The translations under genes were made by a program, and so were the position numbers. Below, one piece after another: positions 1 through 9,050 of a stretch of 64,000 bases of DNA (positions within the stretch are counted from its first letter, which is position 1; every line of letters starts with the position of its first letter). Source of the stretch: Rouxiella chamberiensis (GTDB lineage Bacteria; Pseudomonadota; Gammaproteobacteria; Enterobacterales; Enterobacteriaceae); contig NZ_CP114058.1 of the NCBI RefSeq assembly GCF_026967475.1, positions 3,720,001 to 3,784,000 on the forward strand. The letters run 5' to 3'. The notes beneath the pieces are model-generated. The model was given only the letters and a program-made list of their open reading frames with translations, did not search any database and was not told the DNA's origin.

Positions 1-1135
1 GGCACCGGCCACGCCATGCAGCAGGCCGCGCCGCAGTTCGCCGACGACGAAAATGTCCTGATGCTTTACGGCGACGTGCCCCTGATTTCCGTAGAAACCC
101 TGCAAAAGCTGCTGGCTGCCAAGCCTGAAGGCGGCATCGGTCTGCTGACCGTCAAACTTGATAATCCTACCGGCTATGGCCGTATCGTTCGTGAGAACGA
201 CAAGGTGGTCGGCATCATCGAGCAGAAAGACGCCTCTCCCGAACAGCTTCTCATCAACGAGATAAACACCGGCATTCTGGTGGCGAACCGGTGCCTCCCT
301 CAAGCGCTGGTTAGGCAAACTCTCGAATAACAATGTGCAGGGCGAATATTACATCACCGATATCATTGCGATGGCGCATGCCGAAGGTCATGAGATTGCG
401 ACCGTACACCCTGCTCGCCTGAGCGAAGTCGAGGGCGTGAACAACCGCCTGCAACTCTCTCGCCTCGAGCGCGTTTATCAGCAGGAACAGGCCGAAAGCC
501 TGTTGCTGGCGGGCGTCATGCTGATGGACCCTGCGCGTTTTGATCTGCGCGGCGAGCTGTCGCACGGTATCGATGTCAATATCGACGTCAATGTCGTTAT
601 CGAAGGCAAGGTCAAGCTGGGCAACCGCGTCACCATTGGTGCAGGTTGTGTGCTGAAAGACTGTGTGATCGGCGATGACTGCGTCATCAGTCCCTACAGC
701 GTATTCGACGGCGCAAATCTTCAGGCGGAATGCACCGTCGGCCCGTTTGCCCGTCTGCGTCCCGGTGCGGAGCTGGGTCAGGGCGCCCACGTCGGTAACT
801 TCGTCGAGCTGAAAAAAGCGCGTCTCGGCGTAGGGTCGAAAGCGGGTCACCTCAGCTATCTCGGGGATGCGGTCATTGGCGATAACGTCAATATCGGCGC
901 AGGCACCATTACCTGTAACTACGACGGCGTGAACAAGTCGCAGACGGTCATTGGCGACAACGTCTTTGTCGGCTCCGATACGCAACTGATTGCGCCGGTC
1001 ACCGTCGGCAACGACGTGACTATCGCCGCAGGCACCACCATTACGCGTGATGTGGCCGCAGGCGGCCTCGTGATAAGTCGTGTTACTCAGGTGCACAAAC
1101 CTGACTGGCAACGACCGCTGAAACGAACCTCGTAA
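1..1135 (+). CDS. glmU: GlmU, bifunctional GlcNAc-1-P uridyltransferase / GlcN-1-P acetyltransferase (5' partial, frameshifted)
   Basis: GlmU makes UDP-GlcNAc for peptidoglycan and LPS in the cytoplasm: acetyl transfer to GlcN-1-P, then uridylyl transfer. The window opens inside the N-terminal pyrophosphorylase domain at the GTGHA motif. YGDVPL and EINTG, nucleotide and metal-binding segments of the family, follow. The C-terminal left-handed beta-helix acetyltransferase is present with RPGAEL and the catalytic [10 protein letters not shown] segment. The frame breaks at 288-289. Removing one C there joins VAN directly to [15 protein letters not shown], as in E. coli GlmU. The gene is essential, so the extra base is probably a sequence error. 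The first roughly 90 residues lie outside the window. glmS follows as in the E. coli glmUS operon. Confidence 0.95.
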
Positions 1136-1152
1136 ACGATGTTCAACAGGAG

Positions 1153-1180
1153 CAGGACAGAGGTGAACGCATCTGTCCTG
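1153..1180 (+). promoter_or_regulatory. Hairpin in the glmU-glmS spacer
   Basis: A perfect 9-bp inverted repeat (CAGGACAGA at 1153-1161, TCTGTCCTG at 1172-1180) with a 10-nt loop lies 18 nt after the glmU stop. No T-run follows, so it is more likely an RNA-processing or stability element of a glmUS transcript than a terminator. In E. coli this spacer is cleaved by RNase E. That role here is inferred. Confidence 0.4.
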
Positions 1181-1336
1181 CCCTGTTAATTATGATGACC
1201 GATTGTGTTTTGCCTTGCCCATTTCAGAGCGATGGACAGCGCAAAACATAATAATCCCCGTCTCTACAAGGCTCGGGGAACCCGCACGGCGTGCTTGCGC
1301 GACCGCCGCGGCTATCAATCAGGTTGTGGCATCAAA

Positions 1337-1356
1337 AAGATCTGCAAACAGATCTT
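1337..1356 (+). promoter_or_regulatory. Stem-loop just upstream of the glmS ribosome-binding site
   Basis: AAGATCTG and CAGATCTT form an 8-bp stem with a CAAA loop, ending a few bases before the AGGAATA ribosome-binding site of glmS. E. coli glmS translation is controlled by a leader structure that the sRNA GlmZ opens. This stem is in the right place for such control, but GlmZ pairing cannot be shown from this window. Confidence 0.35.
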
Positions 1357-1373
1357 CTATAGGAATAAAACCG

Positions 1374-3203
1374 ATGTGTGGAATTGTTGGCGCAGTAGCG
1401 CAACGCGATATTGCTGAAATCCTGCTGGAAGGCTTACGCCGTCTGGAATACCGCGGTTATGACTCTGCCGGTCTGGCAGTGGTCGATAACGAAGGTCATA
1501 TGGGCCGTTTACGCCGTCTTGGCAAAGTGCAGATGCTGGCAGATGCGCTGGACGAGCACCCGCTTCACGGTGGCACCGGTATTGCCCATACCCGCTGGGC
1601 AACGCACGGCGAACCGTCCGAGGCGAATGCACACCCGCACGTTTCCGATTACATCGCCGTTGTTCATAACGGCATTATCGAAAACTTCGAGCCGCTGCGC
1701 GTGCAGCTTATCGAACGCGGTTATCGTTTTACGTCCCAGACCGATACCGAAGTCATCGCGCACCTCGTGCATTGGGAGCTGTCTCAAGGCGGCACGTTGC
1801 TCGAAGCGGTTCTGCGTGTGATCCCTCAGCTGCGTGGCGCCTACGGCACCGTGGTGATGGATAAACGTGACCCTTCCGTGCTGGTGGCCGCCCGCTCCGG
1901 CAGCCCGCTGGTGATTGGTCGTGGCGTGGGTGAAAACTTCATCGCCTCCGATCAGCTGGCGCTGCTGCCTGTCACTCGTCGTTTCATGTTCCTTGAAGAA
2001 GGCGATGTCGCAGAAGTTAAACGCCGCGAAGTTACCGTGTTTGATAAACACGGTAACAAGGTAGAGCGTGCAGAAATCGAATCCAAAGTGCAGTACGACG
2101 CCGGCGATAAAGGCGCGTATCGTCACTACATGCAAAAAGAGATCTACGAGCAGCCACAGGCGATTAAAAATACGCTGGAAGGGCGTTTCGAGCATGGCAG
2201 AATCAATCTGAGCGAGCTGGGTGCCGATGCCGACGCGCTGCTGGCGAAAGTCCAGCATGTGCAGATCATTGCCTGCGGCACCTCCTATCACTCCGGTATG
2301 GTGGCGCGTTACTGGTTCGAAGCGCTGGCCGGTGTGCCGTGCGACGTAGAAATCGCCTCCGAATTCCGCTATCGCAAATCGGCCGTGCGTCCGGGCAGCC
2401 TTATCATTACGCTGTCCCAGTCTGGTGAAACGGCCGATACGCTGGCGGCGCTGCGCCTGTCCAAAGAGCTGGGGTATCTTGGCTCGCTTGCGGTGTGCAA
2501 CGTCGCGGGTTCATCGCTGGTTCGCGAATCTGACCTGGCGCTGATGACCAAGGCCGGTACCGAAATCGGTGTCGCCTCGACCAAGGCGTTTACCACTCAG
2601 CTGACCGTTCTGCTGATGCTGGTGGCACGCGTGGGCCGTCTGAAAGGCATGAGCGAACAGGTTGAACACGACATCGTTCACGGGCTGCAAGCGCTGCCTG
2701 CGCGCATCGAGCAGATGCTGTCGCTGGATAAAACCATCGAAGCGCTGGCAGAAGGTTTCTCCGACAAACATCACGCGCTGTTCCTGGGTCGTGGCGATCA
2801 ATATCCAATCGCAATGGAAGGCGCGCTGAAGCTGAAAGAGATTTCCTACATTCACGCAGAAGCCTACGCCGCCGGTGAGTTGAAGCACGGCCCGCTGGCC
2901 CTGATTGATGCCGATATGCCGGTCATCGTTGTTGCACCAAACAACGAACTGCTGGAAAAGCTGAAATCCAATATCGAAGAAGTGCGCGCACGCGGCGGTC
3001 AGCTGTATGTCTTCGCCGATCAGGATGCCGGTTTCACCGACAGCGACGGCATGAAAATCATCCAGTTGCCGCACGTCGAAGAAATTGTGGCCCCTATTTT
3101 CTACACAGTGCCGCTCCAGTTGCTGTCTTATCACGTCGCGCTTATCAAAGGCACCGACGTCGATCAGCCACGCAATCTGGCGAAATCTGTTACCGTAGAA
3201 TAA
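1374..3203 (+). CDS. glmS: GlmS, glutamine-fructose-6-phosphate aminotransferase (isomerizing)
   Basis: GlmS converts fructose-6-P and glutamine to glucosamine-6-P, the first step of UDP-GlcNAc synthesis. The reading frame is open further upstream, but ATG 1374 puts Cys2 (MCGIVGAV) at the N-terminus, as the Ntn glutaminase mechanism needs. It also gives 609 residues, the E. coli length. The N-terminal glutaminase domain shows HTRWATHG and HNGIIEN. Two SIS sugar-isomerase domains follow, with [17 protein letters not shown] and SGSPL. The C-terminus ends [13 protein letters not shown]. It follows glmU after a 238-bp spacer with two hairpins and ends before a strong terminator. Confidence 0.98.
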   Translation: MCGIVGAVAQRDIAEILLEGLRRLEYRGYDSAGLAVVDNEGHMGRLRRLGKVQMLADALDEHPLHGGTGIAHTRWATHGEPSEANAHPHVSDYIAVVHNGIIENFEPLRVQLIERGYRFTSQTDTEVIAHLVHWELSQGGTLLEAVLRVIPQLRGAYGTVVMDKRDPSVLVAARSGSPLVIGRGVGENFIASDQLALLPVTRRFMFLEEGDVAEVKRREVTVFDKHGNKVERAEIESKVQYDAGDKGAYRHYMQKEIYEQPQAIKNTLEGRFEHGRINLSELGADADALLAKVQHVQIIACGTSYHSGMVARYWFEALAGVPCDVEIASEFRYRKSAVRPGSLIITLSQSGETADTLAALRLSKELGYLGSLAVCNVAGSSLVRESDLALMTKAGTEIGVASTKAFTTQLTVLLMLVARVGRLKGMSEQVEHDIVHGLQALPARIEQMLSLDKTIEALAEGFSDKHHALFLGRGDQYPIAMEGALKLKEISYIHAEAYAAGELKHGPLALIDADMPVIVVAPNNELLEKLKSNIEEVRARGGQLYVFADQDAGFTDSDGMKIIQLPHVEEIVAPIFYTVPLQLLSYHVALIKGTDVDQPRNLAKSVTVE

Positions 3204-3232
3204 CGCCGCATCCCGTTTGAGTGGCTAAGCCA
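3168..3232 (+). other. Conserved attTn7 site (glmS 3' end), apparently unoccupied
   Basis: The last codons of glmS, encoding [10 protein letters not shown], are the sequence family that TnsD-type proteins recognise. Tn7-like elements insert about 25 bp past the stop codon, here around 3228. No Tn7-type end or tnsABCD gene is visible. The genes that follow do, however, separate glmS from pstS, which are neighbours in E. coli. Site identity is from established knowledge; its use here is inferred. Confidence 0.45.
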
Positions 3233-3239
3233 CTGAATT

Positions 3240-3280
3240 AAAAAGCCCGTCTATGCGAATCCCGCATGACGGGCTTTTTT
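3240..3280 (+). terminator. Rho-independent terminator of glmS
   Basis: AAAAGCCCGTC pairs with GACGGGCTTTT across a short loop and is followed by a T-run ending at 3280, 37 bp after the glmS stop. Confidence 0.85.
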
Positions 3281-3435
3281 GTTGCCGAAATGAACAAGGG
3301 ATCTTTTGGCATCCTTCAATCTGCTGCATTTATCGTGGTATGAATTTTCCCGCCCCAAATGACTCATTTTTTTATTTATCTGTGTTAAAACAATGCATAA
3401 CGCGCAGCTTTGTTTACTGGATAAAAGGATTCACC

Positions 3436-3810
3436 ATGTTTAGTCATGTTGTTGTTGGTTCTGACGATCTGCATACTGCAAAGACGTTCTACGATGCACT
3501 TTTTGGTGTGATCGGCACTGACGAGCAAGGAATAGATGCTCTGGAGCGCCCGTATTACACCAAAAACAATCAGCGTTTCATTATTACCCGCCCGATTGAC
3601 GGCAATCCTGCGACCCCGGCCAACGGCGGAACAATCGGTTTCTTGCTGGCAACTGTCGAAGACGTGCATCTATGGCACGACAAAGGTGTCGAAAATGGAG
3701 GAACGTCCGTCGAGACTCCGCCACATACCCGCGAAACCGACGGAAAATGTGTGGCCTATCTTCGCGATCCCTCCGGTAACAAGCTTTGCGCCTTCTGTCC
3801 GACGCGCTAA
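3436..3810 (+). CDS. VOC (glyoxalase/bleomycin-resistance) family protein
   Basis: A 124-residue single vicinal-oxygen-chelate fold protein. The open frame extends upstream, but ATG 3436 follows an AAAGGAT ribosome-binding site and starts MFSHVVVGSDDLHTAKTFY, the usual first beta-alpha unit of the fold. The C-terminal half holds GGTIGFLLATVEDVHLWH and YLRDPSGNKLCAFC, typical of the second VOC half-domain, with candidate metal ligands His4 and a late Asp/Cys region. Family members bind divalent metals and act on varied substrates, so no substrate is assigned. It is a single gene between glmS and rluF. Confidence 0.8.
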   Translation: MFSHVVVGSDDLHTAKTFYDALFGVIGTDEQGIDALERPYYTKNNQRFIITRPIDGNPATPANGGTIGFLLATVEDVHLWHDKGVENGGTSVETPPHTRETDGKCVAYLRDPSGNKLCAFCPTR

Positions 3811-3986
3811 AGACTGACGTCCGCGCACTTTCATGAGGGCGCGCGCGATATTATGGGTTATGAAGCACCTTCCCCGGCGCTTTTTTATTTCGCAGGCTTT
3901 CAGACGTTATCCCGCACACGTCAGGCGACAATCGCGCTTCGCAAGCCAACGCCGGTAAGGTATAGTCCGCACTTTACGGAGGAACC
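3811..3986. other. Spacer between the VOC gene and rluF
   Basis: A 176-bp gap. GGGCGCGCGCGATATTATGGG follows the VOC gene without a clear hairpin plus T-run. The rluF ribosome-binding site GGAGGA lies at 3978-3983. No small gene is seen. Confidence 0.4.
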
Positions 3987-4859
3987 ATGCTGACCAATCA
4001 ATCAATACGTCTCAACAAATACATTAGCGAGAGCGGCATCTGCTCTCGTCGCGATGCCGATCGTTATGTCGAACAGGGCAACGTTTTTATTAACGGCAAG
4101 CGTGCCGCCGTTGGCGATCAGGTATTTCCCGGAGACGTAGTGAAAGTTAACGGTCAGCTCATCGAACCTCGCGATGAAGAAGATTTGGTGCTGATTGCGC
4201 TGAACAAGCCGGTTGGCATCATTACCACGATGGAAGAAGGCGAGCGGGATAACATCAGTGATTTCGTGAATCACAGCAAGCGCGTATTCCCGATTGGTCG
4301 ACTGGATAAAGATTCGCAGGGACTGATTTTCCTGACCAATCACGGCGATCTGGTTAACAAAATCCTCCGTGCCGGCAACAATCACGAAAAAGAGTACGTG
4401 GTGACCGTGAACAAGCCGGTGACCGACGAATTTATTCAGGGCATGAGCGCTGGCGTCCCGATGCTAGGCACGGTAACCAAAAAGTGCAAGGTCAAGAAAG
4501 AAGCGCCTTTTGTGTTCCGCATTACGTTGGTACAGGGACTTAACCGCCAGATCCGCCGCATGTGCAAACACTTTGGCTTTGAAGTCACCAAGCTTGAGCG
4601 TACACGCATCATGAACGTCAATCTGAAGGGGCTTCCGCTCGGCGAATGGCGTGATCTGACCGACGATGAACTGATCGAGTTATTCAAGCTGATTGAAAAC
4701 TCTTCTTCCGAAGATAAACCGGCGAAGAAGGCGCAGGCCAAACCTGCCGCCGCGAAAAAACCGGCGATCAAAAAGCCGAAAGTTGCCGAAAAACCAGAAG
4801 GCAACGCCGCGTCGCGCAAGCGTTTTGCCCAGCCGGGTCGCAAAAAGAAAGGCCGTTAA
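3987..4859 (+). CDS. rluF: RluF, 23S rRNA pseudouridine(2604) synthase
   Basis: A 290-residue pseudouridine synthase of the RsuA/RluB/E/F family that isomerises U2604 of 23S rRNA. An N-terminal S4 RNA-binding domain ([20 protein letters not shown], residues 7-26) is followed by the catalytic domain with [19 protein letters not shown], which holds the catalytic Asp. [15 protein letters not shown] comes later. The C-terminal 60 residues are a Lys/Ala/Pro-rich basic tail, as in E. coli RluF, whose length (290) is the same. ATG 3987 follows GGAGGA. In E. coli rluF is far from glmS, so the location is unusual. Confidence 0.92.
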   Translation: MLTNQSIRLNKYISESGICSRRDADRYVEQGNVFINGKRAAVGDQVFPGDVVKVNGQLIEPRDEEDLVLIALNKPVGIITTMEEGERDNISDFVNHSKRVFPIGRLDKDSQGLIFLTNHGDLVNKILRAGNNHEKEYVVTVNKPVTDEFIQGMSAGVPMLGTVTKKCKVKKEAPFVFRITLVQGLNRQIRRMCKHFGFEVTKLERTRIMNVNLKGLPLGEWRDLTDDELIELFKLIENSSSEDKPAKKAQAKPAAAKKPAIKKPKVAEKPEGNAASRKRFAQPGRKKKGR

Positions 4860-4879
4860 GCCCTTCTTGTTTCGACGCC

Positions 4880-4925
4880 GAAAAAGTCCGGAGTGCGTAT
4901 ACAGAACGCCTGCCGGACTTTTTTA
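4880..4925 (+). terminator. Terminator of rluF
   Basis: AAAAAGTCCGG (4881-4891) pairs with CCGGACTTTTTT (4913-4924). It probably works in both directions, because the minus-strand gene that follows ends at 4929. Confidence 0.85.
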
Positions 4926-4928
4926 TGC

Positions 4929-5822
4929 TTAAAGCGAGGCGAGCGCGGCTTTGTTGGCGTGCAGCCACTCACAGAAGGATTGCGGTTTACGCCCCGTAAT
5001 GCGCTCGAAGTCACCCGTAACATCGGCCACGCGGCCTGCCGCCGTGTTGGCATCGAACGAGGCAAAAATCCGCGCCACCGGTTCTGGCAACCCGGCCTGA
5101 ACCATTCCCTGCACCAGCCCTTCCAGCGGTACCTGTACCACTTCCAGCGGTTTACCAAGGGCTTCGCTCACGGCCGATGCTATCTCGACTTTGGTCAGCG
5201 ACTGGCTTCCTGAAAGGGTATAGGTGTTTTTGGCCGTTTCGTTGCCTGCCAACACCGTTGCGGCCGCCAGCGCCAGATCGTTACGCGAGATGTCGGCGCT
5301 GCCCTTGCCTTCGTCGGCGGTGTACCAGGAGCCGGAGGCAAGCGCCGGTTTCAGGAACATAAACAGGTTTTCCAGATACCAGTGGTTACGCAGCACGGTC
5401 CAGCCTGCAAGGGAACTGGCGGCCAGCGCTTTCTCGGTGCCCTCATGATCAGGCGCTATCAACAGCGGTGAATCGGCAGGATTGGGCGCCGAGGTGTAAA
5501 TCACGTGCCTGATGCCCGCGGCGGCAAATCCGTCAATCGCATTGCGATGCTGCAAAAGACGGTGACCCGGCTTATCCAGCGTATCGGTGCTTATCAATAG
5601 TGCGCGTTCGACATCCGCATAGGCGGCGGCGAAGGTTTCCGGTTTTTCGAAATCCAGCTCGCGGGTTGCGACACCTTTTGCAGCCCAGGAAGCCAGTTTC
5701 TCGGGATTGCGGCTGGCCGCCACAATACGTTCTGCCGGTACTGCCAGGGTTTCAGTCAGATGTTGCAAAACAGCCTGACCCAGTTGGCCGGATGCACCGG
5801 TAACAAGAATTAAATGACTCAT
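4929..5822 (-). CDS. NmrA/SDR-family NAD(P)-binding protein, QorB (YtfG)-like quinone oxidoreductase
   Basis: A 297-residue Rossmann-fold protein beginning MSHLILVTGASGQLGQAVL, with the TGxxGxxG dinucleotide motif at residues 7-14. Segments RHVIYTSAPNP and TVLRNHWYLENL match the atypical-SDR/NmrA class and E. coli QorB (YtfG), which reduces quinones with NADPH. Start 5822 is preferred because ACGGAGTC lies 6 nt upstream; an in-frame ATG at 5849 is the alternative. It is divergent from an ytfH-like HxlR gene, the same arrangement as E. coli ytfG/ytfH, and this supports a quinone or electrophile detoxification role. It may be a paralogue rather than the true ytfG. Confidence 0.82.
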   Translation of the reverse strand: MSHLILVTGASGQLGQAVLQHLTETLAVPAERIVAASRNPEKLASWAAKGVATRELDFEKPETFAAAYADVERALLISTDTLDKPGHRLLQHRNAIDGFAAAGIRHVIYTSAPNPADSPLLIAPDHEGTEKALAASSLAGWTVLRNHWYLENLFMFLKPALASGSWYTADEGKGSADISRNDLALAAATVLAGNETAKNTYTLSGSQSLTKVEIASAVSEALGKPLEVVQVPLEGLVQGMVQAGLPEPVARIFASFDANTAAGRVADVTGDFERITGRKPQSFCEWLHANKAALASL

Positions 5823-5865
5823 GGAAGACTCCGTGGTTGTTGTTTGCATGTTTAAACCTTAAACT

Positions 5866-5892
5866 AGTACCGCACTTAAAAGAAGTACGTAC
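5866..5892. promoter_or_regulatory. GTAC repeats in the qorB-like/ytfH-like divergent promoter
   Basis: AGTAC at 5866-5870 and the palindrome GTACGTAC at 5885-5892 lie in the 91-bp gap between the divergent starts. HxlR-family dimers often bind short GTAC-containing inverted repeats, so this is a candidate operator for the adjacent regulator. The assignment is inference. Confidence 0.4.
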
Positions 5893-5913
5893 AAAAATGT
5901 TAGTGAGGATAAA

Positions 5914-6321
5914 ATGAAAAATTTACAAACAATCCCTCTGGAGCAGGAGGAGCAGAACCTGTCGGGCAAGGTTCGGCGCGGAGAACTCACTACCAAGGAT
6001 TGTCCTTCGCGTGAGGTGTTTAATCATGTCACCAGCCTGTGGGGCGTGCTCTGTCTGATTGCGCTGCGCGACGGTACGCTGCGTTTTAGCGAATTGCGCA
6101 GAAAAGCGACCGGAGTCAGTGAAAGAATGCTGGCGCTGACGCTGCAACGCCTCGAACAGGATGGCTTCGTGCGCCGTACCGCGTATCCGGTTATCCCGCC
6201 TCATGTGGTTTACAATTTAACGCCGCTGGGCGAAGGGGCGGCCGAGCGCGTCGCTTCGCTGGCAGACTGGATAGAAGAAAACCTGCCTGAAGTCATGCAG
6301 GCCAGACAAGACAAAGCCTAG
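5914..6321 (+). CDS. HxlR-family winged-helix regulator, YtfH-like
   Basis: A 135-residue MarR-fold regulator. CPSREVFNHVTSLWGVLCLIALRDG and LRFSELRRKATGVSERMLALTLQRLEQDGFVRR follow E. coli YtfH almost residue by residue, including the Cys in CPSRE that is a sensing residue in redox-responsive HxlR proteins. PHVVYNLTPLGE forms the wing. ATG 5914 follows GTGAGGAT. It is divergent from the QorB-like gene, which it probably controls in response to quinones or diamide-type stress. A terminator follows at 6359. Confidence 0.88.
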   Translation: MKNLQTIPLEQEEQNLSGKVRRGELTTKDCPSREVFNHVTSLWGVLCLIALRDGTLRFSELRRKATGVSERMLALTLQRLEQDGFVRRTAYPVIPPHVVYNLTPLGEGAAERVASLADWIEENLPEVMQARQDKA

Positions 6322-6358
6322 ATTGGCCTGTATTGCCAAAAATCCTATGAAAAAGCAT

Positions 6359-6399
6359 AGCCCTGCGTGGTGAATCTGTCATGACGCGGGGCTTTTTTA
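6359..6399 (+). terminator. Terminator of the ytfH-like gene
   Basis: AGCCCTGCG (6359-6367) pairs with CGCGGGGCT (6385-6393), allowing one G-U pair, and is followed by TTTTTT. Confidence 0.8.
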
Positions 6400-6715
6400 T
6401 TCGCCGACTTATTTCCCCGCCACCGGCAATAAAAGTGTTTTATGATATTTATTGCCCGCCAAGTTTATTACAGTGGTTGCACTTTTGGTTATTAATCTTC
6501 TGGCCACTTTAACTATCAAGATATTTATTTCTAATAAAATTACTCTGTTATATAGCTGGTAGCTATTAAATATAAAAGCTGAATGTTTATAGCGAAATAA
6601 TATCCAGCAGCATAAAAATAGCATTTCCTTTATAAATACTTTCCTTTTTCTTGAAAGGGGTTCGGCATCGTCTCGGGAATTTACCCGCCTCTGTTACTCT
6701 ACCAATAAGAAACTT
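6400..6715. other. AT-rich intergenic region upstream of the biosynthetic operon
   Basis: About 315 bp with no convincing gene. Bases 6420-6650 are clearly richer in A and T than the flanking genes. The operon promoter should lie here, but no single promoter or operator stands out. The AT-rich leader fits an acquired, possibly H-NS-silenced operon (inference). Confidence 0.5.
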
Positions 6716-7996
6716 ATGACTATTCAACAGGCTTTTTTACAACACAGCGCCAGTGAACGCGATCCGCTTCTTCTGGTATTAAGACAGAGTCAGCAATATG
6801 ACGTCAGAATCGCCCGCGCCGAAGGCCGCGAGTTGACCGATATCCACGGCAAAAAACTGTATGATTTCGCCTCCTGCAACTATCTCGGCTTTGACTGCGA
6901 GCAGGAAGAACTGCTCGCTCGCGGCGTACAGGCGGCCAGAGAGTTCGGCATGCATACCAGTCGCGCAAGGCTGATGGGCTATCACGCGCTTTTTACGCAT
7001 CTTGAAAAGAAACTGGCGAATTTTATCGGCGCGGAGGACACGCTGATGTTTCCCAATACCACGCTCACCAGCATCGGCATTATTCCCGCACTGGTGCAGA
7101 AGGGCGACGTTATCCTGCTCGACAAGGCGGCGCATGCGACCCTGTATCAAGCCGCGCAGATGGCGCGTGACAAGGGCGCCATCCTGAAAAGCTTTCCTCA
7201 GGGAGACATGGAGGCGCTCGGCATCTTGCTTGAAACCCACCGGCATTGTCCTCGCAAAATGGTTTGTGTCGACGGTGTCTACAGTATGACCGGCGATTAC
7301 GCCGACCTGGCGGGTTTGATCCCGCTTGTCGAAGAGTACAATGCCATGCTGTATATCGACGATGGCCACGGTTTCGGCTTTGTCGGCGAACAGCCCGATG
7401 CCCGGCATCCCTACGGCAAGCGGGGCAACGGCATCATCAACTATTATGGCGCGCCGTCCGGCAACACGCTGTATGTCGCGGGCACCGCCAAGGGATTGGC
7501 CGCCAGCGCGGCGTTTGCAGCCGTCACGCCCGAGATGAAAGAGTATCTGATGGCCTATGCCAAGCCGCTGGATTACACCCATCCCTCAACCCCGTTCTGT
7601 CTGGGCGTGCTGGACGCCGCACTCGATCTACTGCCCAAAGTCGGCGAGGTGCGCCGCATCGAGGTCTATAGTCTTACCTGCTCGCTGGTCGAAGGACTTC
7701 GCGGTCTGGGTTTCCACGTCATGACGCAGACCCTGTTTCCCATCATTTCCGTCTGGGCCGGCAACACTCAAACGCTGATCGACGCCTCGCGATACCTCTA
7801 TCAACACGGCATTTTCCTTACCGCCTGTCCCTATCCGACCATGCCCAAGGGCAAGGAAGCCCTGCGCATTACCCTGACTTCCCTGAACACCCAGCAGCAG
7901 GTCGATCACCTCCTGACGCTGTTTGGTGAAATCAAAACGCAGTGGCTTCGCGCCGGTGTTGCGCTGACGCCGGGTGGAGATGCCTATGACCAATGA
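6716..7996 (+). CDS. Alpha-oxoamine synthase family PLP enzyme (CqsA/KBL/SPT-like)
   Basis: A 426-residue fold-type-I PLP enzyme. The family condenses an amino acid with an acyl-CoA or acyl-carrier thioester, releasing CO2, to give an alpha-amino ketone (KBL, BioF, serine palmitoyltransferase, CqsA). Visible active-site features are HTSRARLMGYHALFTHLEKK near the N-terminus, DKAAHATLYQ (PLP-stacking His), VDGVYSMTGDYADL, the DDGH motif at 215-218 and the Schiff-base lysine K259 in GTAKGLAAS. It is not a close match to BioF or KBL, where SK[AS]xGGxGG is usual. First gene of a three-gene operon; the next gene overlaps it by 11 bp. The substrate is unknown. Confidence 0.82.
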   Translation: MTIQQAFLQHSASERDPLLLVLRQSQQYDVRIARAEGRELTDIHGKKLYDFASCNYLGFDCEQEELLARGVQAAREFGMHTSRARLMGYHALFTHLEKKLANFIGAEDTLMFPNTTLTSIGIIPALVQKGDVILLDKAAHATLYQAAQMARDKGAILKSFPQGDMEALGILLETHRHCPRKMVCVDGVYSMTGDYADLAGLIPLVEEYNAMLYIDDGHGFGFVGEQPDARHPYGKRGNGIINYYGAPSGNTLYVAGTAKGLAASAAFAAVTPEMKEYLMAYAKPLDYTHPSTPFCLGVLDAALDLLPKVGEVRRIEVYSLTCSLVEGLRGLGFHVMTQTLFPIISVWAGNTQTLIDASRYLYQHGIFLTACPYPTMPKGKEALRITLTSLNTQQQVDHLLTLFGEIKTQWLRAGVALTPGGDAYDQ

Positions 7997-9038
7997 TGAA
8001 AACCGCTGCACCGACCGCGTCGAGACTTTTTATGGTCAACACAATGGCTGGCGGATGTTTGACGGGCGAATGCTAACGCCCGAAGTGGCCGCCTATCTGG
8101 TTGAAGAAAAGCGGCTGGTGGCGGAATATCTTGAAGAGGCCGGAGAGGCCCTCGAGCAGTTTATCGAGGTGGGCTGCGGTTACGGGCGCTATCTGCATGT
8201 CGCGCTGAAACACGGTGTCAGTTATCGCGGAATCGAGCTGGTAGGTTGGCTGGCGGCGCTCGGCAAGGCAAGGGTAACCGCCTGCCCCTTACCGCCCAAC
8301 TGTAGCGCGCAGATAGAGCATCTGTCGGCCGAGCATCTTCACTGCGTGCTGCCTGATTCGGATATCGACATCGCCGGTAAAAGCTGTCTGTTCTTTCCCT
8401 TCAACTGTTTCGGAAATTTACGCGATCCCCTTCGCGTGCTGGCAGAGCTTAAAGGTCGCAATACCGAGGTGATCATCTCGGGATTTGCCAGCAACGAACA
8501 GGCAACGCTCGCAAGAATGGCCTATTACCAGCAGTGCGGCTGCACCGATCTGCGCTGTCGTGTTACCGAGCGCGGGGTGGAAATATCCTCCCGCGAATTT
8601 CTGCAATCTCTGGCCTACGACGCCGAAAATCTCGAGATTCTGTTAAATGAATTTGGATTCAGGCTCACCCAACGGATTGCGCATTCAACGATTGGCGAGC
8701 TGTTTTTCTTTTCACCCTATTCACCTCTGCGGCAAGAGGTTGCCACGCCGCCGCCGTCCTATCCCGAACCTTTTCTGCTGCAAGGATTTATCGAAGAAGG
8801 GCGAAGTCATGACCTTCTCGGGCATATCGAGGCCAATGCCTGGGGTTTGGCCAAGAATGCCGGGCTGCTGACGGTCATCACGCACGACGTCGGCTGGCGA
8901 GAGGGCGGACTCGCCTGGCTGGTGTGCTCGTCGGCCCGGCAATCTTCCATTCTGCCCATCGCCACCGGCACCATTTCCTGCGTGGTGGAATCCACCCGCG
9001 CAGCAGGGACGGTAAAACTGCTTATTAATACCTATTGA
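7986..9038 (+). CDS. Class I SAM-dependent methyltransferase, second gene of the biosynthetic operon
   Basis: A 350-residue protein. Rossmann motif I, VGCGYGRYL, lies at residues 62-70 and is followed by YRGIEL, whose acidic residue should bind the SAM ribose. CLFFPFNCFGNLRDP would form motif IV/post-motif. The C-terminal 110 residues match no domain I recognise. Among GTG 7974, ATG 7980 and ATG 7986, the last has GGAG at 7976-7979 with ideal spacing; it also overlaps the upstream stop, which suggests translational coupling. The presumed job is N-, O- or C-methylation of the product or a precursor made with the adjacent synthase and adenylation enzyme. Confidence 0.78.
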   Translation: MTNDENRCTDRVETFYGQHNGWRMFDGRMLTPEVAAYLVEEKRLVAEYLEEAGEALEQFIEVGCGYGRYLHVALKHGVSYRGIELVGWLAALGKARVTACPLPPNCSAQIEHLSAEHLHCVLPDSDIDIAGKSCLFFPFNCFGNLRDPLRVLAELKGRNTEVIISGFASNEQATLARMAYYQQCGCTDLRCRVTERGVEISSREFLQSLAYDAENLEILLNEFGFRLTQRIAHSTIGELFFFSPYSPLRQEVATPPPSYPEPFLLQGFIEEGRSHDLLGHIEANAWGLAKNAGLLTVITHDVGWREGGLAWLVCSSARQSSILPIATGTISCVVESTRAAGTVKLLINTY

Positions 9039-9050
9039 TGGATATTCTGT

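Noticed and set aside
311..1111. Long minus-strand open frame opposite glmU
   Set aside because: Mirror frame of a conserved coding region; Arg/His/Asp-rich without domain motifs or ribosome-binding site.
3204..3300. Tn7-like insertion after glmS
   Set aside because: No terminal repeats or tns genes; only the target site is present.
6409..6624. 71-codon minus-strand frame in the AT-rich gap
   Set aside because: Low-complexity Ile/Leu/Asn/Lys translation expected by chance in AT-rich DNA; no binding site.
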